64,000 nt of DNA. Origin: Stictocephala bisonia. Taxonomy: Eukaryota; Arthropoda; Insecta; Hemiptera; Membracidae. The translations under genes and the position numbers were made by a program. Shown piece after piece: positions 37,006 through 48,776 of the stretch (its first letter is position 1; the number at the start of each line of letters is the position of its first letter). The notes under the pieces are model-generated. The model was not told where the DNA came from, did not search any database, and worked only from the letters and a program-made list of their open reading frames with translations. The DNA is taken from the NCBI GenBank assembly GCA_035578905.1, contig JAQJVL010000571.1:124001-188000 (forward strand), read 5' to 3'.

Positions 37006-40000
37006 TTACTTACATAATGTTAAAAGGATGTTAATTGTAAATCTGCTAACTAAGGACGACGTTGAAGGAAGTACAAATGTTAGGATATGAGGTGTGGAGA
37101 GTTTAATGAGCTTGTTAGTGTTACAATAGACTCTGGAGGCAAGAGAAGTGAGTGTTTACGTGTGTATTCTTAATATTACTTATATAATGTTAAAAGGATG
37201 TTAATTGTAAATCTGCTAAGTAAGGACGACGTTGAAGGAAGTACAAATGTTAGGATATGAGGCGTGGAGAGTTTAATGAGCTTGTTAGCGTTACAATAGA
37301 CTCTGGAGGCAAGAGAAGTGAGTGTTTACATGTGTATTCTTAATATTACTTATATAATGTTAAAAGGATGTTAATTGTAAATCTGCTAACTAAGGACGAC
37401 GTTGAAGGAAGTACAACTGTAAGGATATGAGGCGTGGAGAGTTTAATGAGCTTGTTAGTGTTACAATAGACTCTGGAGGCAAGAGAAGTGAGTGTTTACG
37501 TGTGTATTCTTAATATTACTTATATAATGTTAAAAGGATGTTAATTGTAAATCTGCTAACTAAGGACGACGTTGAAGGAAGTACAACTGTAAGGATATGA
37601 GGTGTGGAGAGTTTAATGAGCTTGTTAGTGTTACAATAGACTCTGGAGGCAAGAGAAGTGAGTGTTTACGTGTGTATTCTTAATATTACTTATATAATGT
37701 TAAAAGGATGTTAATTGTAAATCTGCTAACTAAGGACGACGTTGAAGGAAGTACAACTGTAAGGATATGAGGCGTGGAGAGTTTAATGAGCTTGTTAGCG
37801 TTACAATAGACTCTGGAGGCAAGAGAAGTGAGTGTTTACGTGTGTATTCTTAATATTACTTATATAATGTTAAAAGGATGTTAGTTGTAAATCTGCTAAC
37901 TAAGGACGACGTTGAAGGAAGTACAAATGTTAGGATATGAGGCGTGGAGAGTTTAATGAGCTTGTTAGCGTTACAATAGACTCTGGAGGCAAGAGAAGTG
38001 AGTGTTTACATGTGTATTCTTAATATTACTTATATAATGTTAAAAGGATGTTAATTGTAAATCTGCTAACTAAGGACGACGTTGAAGGAAGTACAACTGT
38101 AAGGATATGAGGCGTGGAGAGTTTAATGAGCTTGTTAGTGTTACAATAGACTCTGGAGGCAAGAGAAGTGAGTGTTTACGTGTGTATTCTTAATATTACT
38201 TATATAATGTTAAAAGGATGTTAATTGTAAATCTGCTAACTAAGGACGACGTTGAAGGAAGTACAACTGTAAGGATATGAGGTGTGGAGAGTTTAATGAG
38301 CTTGTTAGTGTTACAATAGACTCTGGAGGCAAGAGAAGTGAGTGTTTACGTGTGTATTCTTAATATTACTTATATAATGTTAAAAGGATGTTAGTTGTAA
38401 ATCTGCTAACTAAGGACGACGTTGAAGGAAGTACAAATGTTAGGATATGAGGCGTGGAGAGTTTAATGAGCTTGTTAGCGTTACAATAGACTCTGGAGGC
38501 AAGAGAAGTGAGTGTTTACATGTGTATTCTTAATATTACTTATATAATGTTAAAAGGATGTTAGTTGTAAATCTGCTAACTAAGGACGACGTTGAAGGAA
38601 GTACAAATGTAAGGATATGAGGTGTGGAGAGTTTAATGAGCTTGTTAGTGTTACAATAGACTCTGGAGACAAGAGAAGTGAGTGTTTACATGTGTATTCT
38701 TAATATTACTTATATAATGTTAAAAGGATGTTAGTTGTAAATCTGCTAACTAAGGACGACGTTGAAGGAAGTACAAATGTAAGGATATGAGGCGTGGAGA
38801 GTTTAATGAGCTTGTTAGCGTTACAATAGACTCTGAAGGAAAGAGAAGTGAGTGTTTACATGTGTAGTTTTAATATTACTTATATAATGTTAAAAGGATG
38901 TTAGTTGTAAATCTGCTAACTAAGGACGACGTTGAAGGAAGTACAAATGTAAGGATATGAGGTGTGGAGAGTTTAATGAGCTTGTTAGCGTTACAATAGA
39001 CTCTGGAGGCAAGAGAAGTGAGTGTTTACATGTGTATTCTTAATATTACTTATATAATGTTAAAAGGATGTTAATTGTAAATCTGCTAACTAAGGACGAC
39101 GTTGAAGGAAGTACAACTGTAAGGATATGAGGCGTGGAGAGTTTAATGAGCTTGTTAGTGTTACAATAGACTCTGGAGGCAAGAGAAGTGAGTGTTTACA
39201 TGTGTATTCTTAATATTACTTATATAATGTTAAAAGGATGTTAATTGTAAATCTGCTGTCTAAGGACGACGTTGAAGGAAGTACAAATGGTAGGATATAA
39301 GGCGTGGAGAGTTTAATGAGCTTGTTAGTGTTACAATAGACTCTGGAGGCAAGAGAAGTGAGTGTTTACGTGTGTATTCTTAATATTACTTATATAATGT
39401 TAAAAGGATGTTAGTTGTAAATCTGCTAACTAAGGACGACGTTGAAGGAAGTACAAATGTAAGGATATGAGGTGTGGAAAGTTTAATGAGCTTGTTAGCG
39501 TTACAATAGACTCTGGAGGCAAGAGAAGTGAGTGTTTACATGTGTATTCTTAATATTACTTATATAATGTTAAAAGGATGTTAATTGTAAATCTGCTAAC
39601 TAAGGACGACGTTGAAGGAAGTACAACTGTAAGGATATGAGGTGTGGAGAGTTTAATGAGCTTGTTAGTGTTACAATAGACTCTGGAGGCAAGAGAAGTG
39701 AGTGTTTACGTGTGTATTCTTAATATTACTTATATAATGTTAAAAGGATGTTAATTGTAAATCTGCTAACTAAGGACGACGTTGAAGGAAGTACAAATGT
39801 AAGGATATGAGGCGTGGAGAGTTTAATGAGCTTGTTAGTGTTACAATAGACTCTGGAGGCAAGAGAAGTGAGTGTTTACGTGTGTATTCTTAATATTACT
39901 TATATAATGTTAAAAGGATGTTAGTTGTAAATCTGCTAACTAAGGACGACGTTGAAGGAAGTACAAATGTAAGGATATGAGGTGTGGAAAGTTTAATGAG

Positions 40001-43000
40001 CTTGTTAGCGTTACAATAGACTCTGGAGGCAAGAGAAGTGAGTGTTTACATGTGTATTCTTAATATTACTTATATAATGTTAAAAGGATGTTAGTTGTAA
40101 ATCTGCCAACTAAGGACGACGTTGAAGGAAGTACAAATGTTAGGATATGAGGCGTGGAAAGTTTAATGAGCTTGTTAGTGTTACAATAGACTCTGGAGGC
40201 AAGAGAAGTGAGTGTTTACATGTGTATTCTTAATATTACTTATATAATGTTAAAAGGATGTTAATTGTAAATCTGCTGTCTAAGGACGACGTTGAAGGAA
40301 GTACAAATGGTAGGATATGAGGCGTGGAAAGTTTAATGAGCTTGTTAGTGTTACAATAGACTCTGGAGGCAAGAGAAGTGAGTGTTCACGTGTGTATTCT
40401 TAATATTACTTATATAATGTTAAAAGGATGTTAATTGTAAATCTGCTAACTAAGGACGACGTTGAAGGAAGTACAAATGTAAGGATATGAGGCGTGGAGA
40501 GTTTAATGAGCTTGTTAGTGTTACAATAGACTCTGGAGGCAAGAGAAGTGAGTGTTTACGTGTGTATTCTTAATATTACTTATATAATGTTAAAAGTATG
40601 TTAATTGTAAATCTGCTAACTAAGGACGACGTTGAAGGAAGTACAAATGTAAGGATATGAGGCGTGGAGAGTTTAATGAGCTTGTTAGTGTTACAATAGA
40701 CTCTGGAGGCAAGAGAAGTGAGTGTTTACGTGTGTATTCTTAATATTACTTATATAATGTTAAAAGGATGTTAGTTGTAAATCTGCTAACTAAGGACGAC
40801 GTTGAAGGAAGTACAAATGGTAGGATATGAGGCGTGGAAAGTTTAATGAGCTTGTTAGTGTTACAATAGACTCTGGAGGCAAGAGAAGTGAGTGTTTACA
40901 TGTGTATTCTTAATATTACTTATATAATGTTAAAAGGATGTTAGTTGTAAATCTGCCAACTAAGGACGACGTTGAAGGAAGTACAAATGTTAGGATATGA
41001 GGCGTGGAAAGTTTAATGAGCTTGTTAGTGTTACAATAGACTCTGGAGGCAAGAGAAGTGAGTGTTTACATGTGTATTCTTAATATTACTTATATAATGT
41101 TAAAAGTATGTTAATTGTAAATCTGCTAACTAAGGACGACGTTGAAGGAAGTACAAATGTAAGGATATGAGGCGTGGAGAGTTTAATGAGCTTGTTAGTG
41201 TTACAATAGACTCTGGAGGCAAGAGAAGTGAGTGTTTACGTGTGTATTCTTAATATTACTTATATAATGTTAAAAGTATGTTAATTGTAAATCTGCTAAC
41301 TAAGGACGACGTTGAAGGAAGTACAAATGTAAGGATATGAGGCGTGGAGAGTTTAATGAGCTTGTTAGTGTTACAATAGACTCTGGAGGCAAGAGAAGTG
41401 AGTGTTTACGTGTGTATTCTTAATATTACTTATATAATGTTAAAAGGATGTTAGTTGTAAATCTGCTAACTAAGGACGACGTTGAAGGAAGTACAAATGG
41501 TAGGATATGAGGCGTGGAAAGTTTAATGAGCTTGTTAGTGTTACAATAGACTCTGGAGGCAAGAGAAGTGAGTGTTTACATGTGTATTCTTAATATTACT
41601 TATATAATGTTAAAAGGATGTTAGTTGTAAATCTGCTAACTAAGGACGACGTTGAAGGAAGTACAAATGTTAGGATATGAGGCGTGGAAAGTTTAATGAG
41701 CTTGTTAGTGTTACAATAGACTCTGGAGGCAAGAGAAGTGAGTGTTTACATGTGTATTCTTAATATTACTTATATAATGTTAAAAGGATGTTAATTGTAA
41801 ATCTGCTGTCTAAGGACGACGTTGAAGGAAGTACAAATGGTAGGATATGAGGCGTGGAAAGTTTAATGAGCTTGTTAGTGTTACAATAGACTCTGGAGGC
41901 AAGAGAAGTGAGTGTTTACATGTGTATTCTTAATATTACTTATATAATGTTAAAAGTATGTTAATTGTAAATCTGCTAACTAAGGACGACGTTGAAGGAA
42001 GTACAAATGTTAGGACATGAGGCGTGGAGAGTTTAATGTTCTTGTTAGTGTTACAATAGACTCTGGAGGCAAGAGAAGTGAGTGTTTACATGTGTATTCT
42101 TAATATTACTTATATAATGTTAAAAGGATGTTAATTGTAAATCTGCTGTCTAAGGACGACGTTGAAGGAAGTACAAATGTTAGGACATGAGGCGTGGAGA
42201 GTTTAATGAGCTTGTTAGTGTTACAATAGACTCTGGAGGCAAGAGAAGTGAGTGTTTACATGTGTATTCTTAATATTACTTATATAATGTTAAAAGGATG
42301 TTAATTGTAAATCTGCTGTCTAAGGACGACGTTGAAGGAAGTACAAATGGTAGGATATGAGGCGTGGAAAGTTTAATGAGCTTGTTAGTGTTACAATAGA
42401 CTCTGGAGGCAAGAGAAGTGAGTGTTTACATGTGTATTCTTAATATTACTTATATAATGTTAAAAGGATGTTAATTGTAAATCTGCTGTCTAAGGACGAC
42501 GTTGAAGGAAGTACAAATGGTAGGATATGAGGCGTGGAAAGTTTAATGAGCTTGTTAGTGTTACAATAGACTCTGGAGGCAAGAGAAGTGAGTGTTTACA
42601 TGTGTATTCTTAATATTACTTATATAATGTTAAAAGGATGTTAATTGTAAATCTGCTGTCTAAGGACGACGTTGAAGGAAGTACAAATGTTAGGATATGA
42701 GGCGTTGAGAGTTTAATGAGCTTGTTAGTGTTACAATAGACTCTGGAGGCAAGAGAAGTGAGTGTTTACATGTGTATTCTTAATATTACTTACATAATGT
42801 TAAGAGGATGTTAATTGTAAATCTGCTGTCTAAGGACGACGTTGAAGGAAGTACAAATGTTAGGATATGAGGCGTGGAAAGTTTAATGAGCTTGTTAGTG
42901 TTACAATAGACTCTGGAGGCAAGAGAAGTGAGTGTTTACATGTGTATTCTTAATATTACTTATATAATGTTAAAAGGATGTTAATTGTAAATCTGCTAAC

Positions 43001-43975
43001 TAAGGACGACGTTGAAGGAAGTACAAATGTTAGGATATGAGGCGTGGAAAGTTTAATGAGCTTGTTAGTGTTACAATAGACTCTGGAGGCAAGAGAAGTG
43101 AGTGTTTACATGTGTATTCTTAATATAACTTATATAATGTTAAAAGGATGTTAATTGTAAATCTGCTGACTAAGGACGACGTTGAAGGAAGTACAAATGT
43201 TAGGACATGAGGCGTGGAGAGTTTAATGAGCTTGTTAGTGTTACAATAGACTCTGGAGGCAAGAGAAGTGAGTGTTTACATGTGTATTCTTAATATAACT
43301 TATATAATGTTAAAAGGATGTTAATTGTAAATCTGCTGTCTAAGGACGACGTTGAAGGAAGTACAAATGGTAGGATATGAGGCGTGGAAAGTTTAATGAG
43401 CTTGTTAGTGTTACAATAGACTCTGGAGGCAAGAGAAGTGAGTGTTTACATGTGTATTCTTAATATTACTTATATAATGTTAAAAGGATGTTAATTGTAA
43501 ATCTGCTGTCTAAGGACGACGTTGAAGGAAGTACAAATGTTAGGATATGAGGCGTTGAGAGTTTAATGAGCTTGTTAGTGTTACAATAGACTCTGGAGGC
43601 AAGAGAAGTGAGTGTTTACATGTGTATTCTTAATATTACTTACATAATGTTAAGAGGATGTTAATTGTAAATCTGCTGTCTAAGGACGACGTTGAAGGAA
43701 GTACAAATGTAAGGATATGAGGCGTGGAAAGTTTAATGAGCTTGTTAGTGTTACAATAGACTCTGGAGGCAAGAGAAGTGAGTGTTTACATGTGTATTCT
43801 TAATATTACTTATATAATGTTAAAAGGATGTTAATTGTAAATCTGCTAACTAAGGACGACGTTGAAGGAAGTACAAATGTTAGGATATGAGGCGTGGAGA
43901 GTTTAATGAGCTTGTTAGTGTTACAATAGACTCTGGAGGCAAGAGAAGTGAGTGTTTACATAGGTATTCTTAATT
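37006..43975 (+). repeat. Satellite DNA, 170-bp monomer x 41
   Basis: The landmark aatgttaaaaggatg recurs every 170 bases, with monomers phased from 37021 to 43821 (40 exact intervals), and I see no insertion or deletion anywhere in the array. Monomers also share ggacgacgttgaaggaagta, gagtttaatgagcttgttag and gactctggaggcaagagaag. Variable sites include ttaattg/ttagttg, ctaac/ctgtc, aaatgtta/aactgtaa/aaatgtaa/aaatggta, ggcgtgg/ggtgtgg, gtggaga/gtggaaa and tttacg/tttaca. All frames are closed by stops. The unit length is close to one nucleosome plus linker, as in many centromeric satellites; a centromeric role is an inference. No CENP-B-box-like sequence is apparent. Confidence 0.97.
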
Positions 43976-44865
43976 TAACAACTTAATGTAAAACTTTATA
44001 ATTGCAGTTAATTTGTTTCAAAATGTTTCAATGGTAGATACAAGACTTAAGTGACTTTTTATCAGACAATTCATTTTATTAAACTAATAATTAGTTAAAG
44101 GCAGTCTTACAAAATCTGTCAATGTTCTTGGGTTGTTGGTTTTTATAAAACGGAACAACTAATTTTAACTAAAATCATCCTTTGGCTGTACTGTATTCGT
44201 AGTGTGATTTTAGTTGTGTTTTTACCACAATTTCTAATCTGATCGCATGTTTTGTTCGACGATTTTAGATACTTTTTTCCATTAGTAAATTAGTTTTAAA
44301 GTTATATTTTAAATTATATTTACTGATATTATTTTTTAAAAGAAATATTTTTACTTGTAATTCAAATTCAGCCCCTTTATATTGGTTATATTTACTTTGA
44401 TAGACAAGGAAACATATATTTGTTTCTGAGTTACGCACCAAGGTTACAATATTCACCTAAGCAGTATATTTCAGTAAACCATGCTTACTTTTCAGTTAAT
44501 TCATTACTGTAACTCCATTGAATTTTTATTACTACAAAAACTTAATTTATATAAGGATAACCTGATTCAAAATATTAGTAATGAAATATTATATTACTAT
44601 AAATTTGTTATCTCACAAAATAAAAATTATAAAACCTAATAACAAATCATACATACGTTTTATTGTTATACTATAGGTATATGTTTGCTGACTGCATTGA
44701 GTGATAACATTAATGGTGTGCTCTATTCCGTATAATTGTTTACCTAATTAGTTATGATCATAGTTGTTTGGGTAAGTTGGCAATGCAAGCACTAACAATG
44801 TACTCACTTAATTGAAAAAAGTAGTGCATTTACTAACGTTTACCAACATTTACCAACGTGATCAT

Positions 44866-44916
44866 ATGCCATTGTACGTGTATGGATGGGCGGATGGGTC
44901 AATACCACTGTACTAG
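44866..44916 (-). repeat. Single copy of dispersed G-rich minisatellite unit
   Basis: The string gtacgtgtatggatgggcgg, followed by atgggtcaataccactgtac, is close to one full unit of the 10.7 and 13.5 kb arrays in reverse orientation, and it stands alone here. Confidence 0.7.
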
Positions 44917-44927
44917 AATGGGTAGTA

Positions 44928-44952
44928 CGCGCGCGCGCGTGTGTGTGTGTGT
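44928..44952. repeat. (CG)n(TG)n alternating purine-pyrimidine run
   Basis: A gcgcgcgcgcg run passes directly into about six TG dinucleotides. It is the only CpG-dense run I saw in the window and has Z-DNA potential. Confidence 0.9.
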
Positions 44953-47200
44953 TCATATTTATACGAAATATCAGCTAGGGGTATGAGGTCGGGGAGGGGG
45001 AAGGACGCGGCCTTGATTGGAATGCGGAAACCTCGTCACTAGGTTATCACATAGATGATTATCAGTCGTTTAAATGGCTTAAAGGGATTTAAATGCCCGC
45101 GCCCGATTTAAATATTCTTCTTCAATGACATATGACCATACTTCTATCTCACAGTTTTACTATCTACGAAATGACTAGATTCTTTCAATAACTAATTAGG
45201 TATCTCAATTATTTTCCATATATCTTTCATCCATTACAAACTTTTATTTTTGTAAAATATTCTTACAGATTTTCGTATCTAAGTACTCAATTAATTAATC
45301 ATTCAAATAAAATGTTATACAGAATATCTCTTCGAATATGTTTTATATCCAGATTTCTGCTTAATTCTTGTGTTTATTGACCGGGTTTAAAGTCATAAAG
45401 ATTTAAAGGACACGTCATATATTCAATTCCACACATATTGTTGTTAATATTGAAAGAGCAGTATGGCGAAGTTCACTTATAACTTTGTGCTAAATATAAA
45501 TTTTAATAATCTATTTTTTTAATTTGTTATATTACATTAATTTGTTATATTTACCTCTGTTTTTTATAGTGCCTACTAAACTCATTCATAAATGATTTAA
45601 TTTTATATGATCATTTGTTTTCCTATATTTCCTTTATATCGATTTGCTTTTTAGTGTTTCTTATAGGATATAAATTATCTCAACTTCAATAAAATGTATC
45701 TTGTTTGTTATATTATCCATTATTTAATAATTTACTTTAAATTATACATGGATCTGTTCCATTATACTGTTACCACTACTTTTTTGTTTCCGTTTTAAAT
45801 TCAATACCGCTTGATAAATATTCTATTGCTCTAAAAACTATTCCCCCTTCATTTTTACGTCTACTGTAGTATTCCTTATTCGCTAAGAATCCGAAATCGC
45901 TGGCTTTATGTTATCGCTTTCTAAGAACTTAAACACGGAGAGCGCATTCGGAAGTGTCAATCATTTGATTTACCAGTTTGTAATCAAGTTTAGTAATTAT
46001 CTGTTCTGTTAATTCACTAACACTACTTTTTTGTTACTTCACTACCACTAATTTTTCCGTTACTTCACTACCATAATTTCTCTATCGCAACTACGGTTAG
46101 GTAACCCCATTACAAAAACGTAGTGTTAGTGAATTATCATATCAGGTTCTGATGTTTTATTAATTAAACCAGAAGACATGACTTCAACTATTAAAAGTCA
46201 GTTGATACTTTTACAATTATATCAAACATTTATTCAAAATTGATGTGAGCCATCTTAACATGGTTGACATTTTGAACTAATTGTGATTGTTTCTTCTTTA
46301 GAGTCTTTCTTCGTAATTGTTTTACTTGTAAATATTCGTACAACCAGCAGTTTCACAATATATAATGTTACCAATGCTAAATATTCCCTCATCTGCTTAA
46401 ATGGACCTAAAGCAGTCATAAGTTGTGTCAATTTTAAGAATATTAAATTAGACTAACCTAAATTAAAATAAACAATCGTGTTTAACTTAATATCTCAATT
46501 AAGCAAAATTATTAACTTAAATAACTGATACAATATAAACGAAAGATAGAATAGTAAAAAAAGCATGAAGAAGTTTCCACTTTATTGAATTGTTTGTTTT
46601 TCAAATAATAAACTAAAAATAAACAAAGAGAACCACCGTTAGTACAAAATGTCTTTTGAACGTTAATAAATACTATTTATTTATAACTAACTATTGTATT
46701 ACACAATTTCTTTTTTATTTTTACTATTATTTTATAGAATATGAAATCAAAATTGTTTGGTCCTGTCTTAAGTTCAATAAAGTTAGTCTGGTATTATAAG
46801 AAGACAAGTAAAAGCAAACATACGTGACGTAAATCATGATCTCAGCGAGAAAATAAAGAACGACTCCGGGCAGTAGAATGTCGCAATTTAAGCGGAGCTG
46901 AAGCTGTTTCGGGAACTTTTATACTGTACCAAAATTTATTTAAACACATTTAAAGCCTTTTTACCGATAAAAGTTATTAAAATTCTTCCGTTTCAATTGA
47001 ACACGATGTTTTGTATTGTTTTTAAATACGTATAAACTTACTTTTTTAAATAGTTTTTATCTATTTCCTAAACTTTGTTAGCTTCCTAAAGAATGGAAGG
47101 AGTTTTGTAGTTATATAATATGTATATATTTTAATTTAGAGAAAGCACTACTAAGTGTTTTGATTTTAAAACCATCAAATAAGTTGCTGTTATGTATTTC

Positions 47201-47892
47201 ACAGTACAAGTAAACGTCATACAACACAAATTTATTACAATATAATAACAAAATGCACAAATATATTACAATACAAGTACAAAATGCACAAATCTTATGG
47301 TGATCGATTTCTGTGAACCACGCTCACCTTCCTCAGACCAGAGGTATTCACTAAAGAATGAAAAATGGTGTTCAACAACTCAATTTATAGGCCTATGATC
47401 ACTTGACCCCATTGGCTGGAATCGTCAAAATGGCGGCTGTTGTGATATTATTGGTTAATTTCTGTTGGCTGTTACTTCTCTTCTTTTATTCGTTGAAAAT
47501 ACATTATTAAAAACTATGTCGGAATCAAAATTAACCTGTTCATTCAATAATTTATCACGATCCTTTAAAAATAAATAACTCTTCCCAAGCATTCATGATA
47601 CGACCTTTCTTACAAACCTTGTACAAAGTTTAATTAACCAATAATATCACAGCAGCCGCCATTTTGGCGATTCCAGCCAATGGGGTCACGTGATCATGGC
47701 CTATAAATTGAGTTGTTGAACACCATTTTTCATTATTTTGTGAATCCCTCTGGTCTGAGGAAGGTGATCGTGGTTCACCCAAATCGATCACCTTTTAATT
47801 TTCGTGCATTTTGTACTTGTATTGTAATATAATTGTGCATTTTGTGCTTATATTGTAATACATTTGTGTTGTGTGACGTTTACTTGTACTGT
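47201..47892. mobile_element. Foldback (MITE-like) element with ~262-bp inverted arms
   Basis: The left end acagtacaagtaaacgtcat and the right end gtttacttgtactgt are inverted copies. The arms extend inward (left to about 47462, right from about 47632) through cctcagaccagaggtattca and its complement, and through ccattggctggaatcgtcaa, the aaaatggcggc string and their complements. About 170 bases of unpaired core separate them. There is no coding capacity. The string tatgta occurs within 5 bases of both ends, but a target duplication is not certain. A solo outer arm of the same family lies at 6140-6262. Confidence 0.85.
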
Positions 47893-48079
47893 ATATGTAC
47901 CAACACATACTATGCTAATTAAAAAACTATTTGTTATGTATTTATTTTAATTTTAGAATTTTTATAATACTGTACTTAATTTAGTTATAAAAATATTATC
48001 CTTATTTTACGGAAGATGAATGTAAAGTGTTTTTTATTGGAAGTTTAAATAAGACACATTTTTCATAGTAGTGATATGT

Positions 48080-48289
48080 AAAAAAAAAAGTTAAAGATTG
48101 TCTTATTTTACCAGGCGAAGTTAGGGCTAAGGAGTCTTCTCTAACACTTAACCTGGGGACCAACGGCTTTACGTGACTTCCGAACCACGGGAGCGGCAGG
48201 GCAAAATCTATTAGAGGGCACATCAAGAATCGAACCCGGACCAATTACGTGGCAAGCCAGCGCCTTAGCCCCTTATCTACGGCCGCTCC
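48080..48289 (-). mobile_element. tRNA-derived SINE, family 2, reverse copy
   Basis: Reverse complement of the unit at 34070-34275. It runs from a poly-A/T end through ttttaccaggcgaagttagg, the gggagcggcagggc block and gaatcgaacccgga (B-box complement), to ggccgctcc at the head. The 80-codon minus-strand open frame at 48002-48244 overlaps it and is a by-product. Confidence 0.82.
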
Positions 48290-48673
48290 ATATGTACTAC
48301 TTCTTTAATATTTAGGCAATTAAAGCCGCATTAATTTATTAAGGCCACCGCATGATTATGACAAATAAAACTATAATTTTGTATAATATTGTGTTTTTAT
48401 ATTTTATTTTATAACCAAACTTCAAATTTTGAAATCAAAATACTTGTAAAAAAAGTTTAAAACAGTTGATAATTTTTTTTAGTTATATTTTGCATACAAT
48501 ACTGTGCACATAATACACCGAATTTGTGTGATGTTAAACAACACAAGGTCCTAGAACAAATCGTTTTAGTAACCAATATTGGGATATTTATTTGTTATAC
48601 CAGAAGCAATGTTGGATATTTAAATCTATCTTTGAAAGATTAGTTTATATATTATATTCTTGGGGTGGTGTAT

Positions 48674-48776
48674 TTTTAACAATGACTACATTTGCTCATC
48701 TACACTCATTTCACTCATTAGAAATCCATATTCACCCATATCTTGGAGTTCACAGTTTTAATAATAAATAAATAGT
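48674..48776 (+). mobile_element. 3' fragment of SINE family 1
   Basis: Matches the last ~100 bases of the unit at 8621-8900, from aacaatgactacatttgctc through ccatattcacccatatcttg to an AATAAATAA tail. The tRNA-like head is missing, as expected from 5' truncation at insertion. Confidence 0.75.

Larger units (their letters stand above)
43976..47200. other. AT-rich intergenic sequence
   Basis: No gene is seen. It contains one dispersed G-rich unit, a CG/TG dinucleotide run and a small GC-richer patch at 44970-45110. Confidence 0.55.

Noticed and set aside
37006..43975. CRISPR-like array
   Set aside because: The whole 170-bp monomer is repeated with no unique spacers, and the window is eukaryotic; it is satellite DNA.
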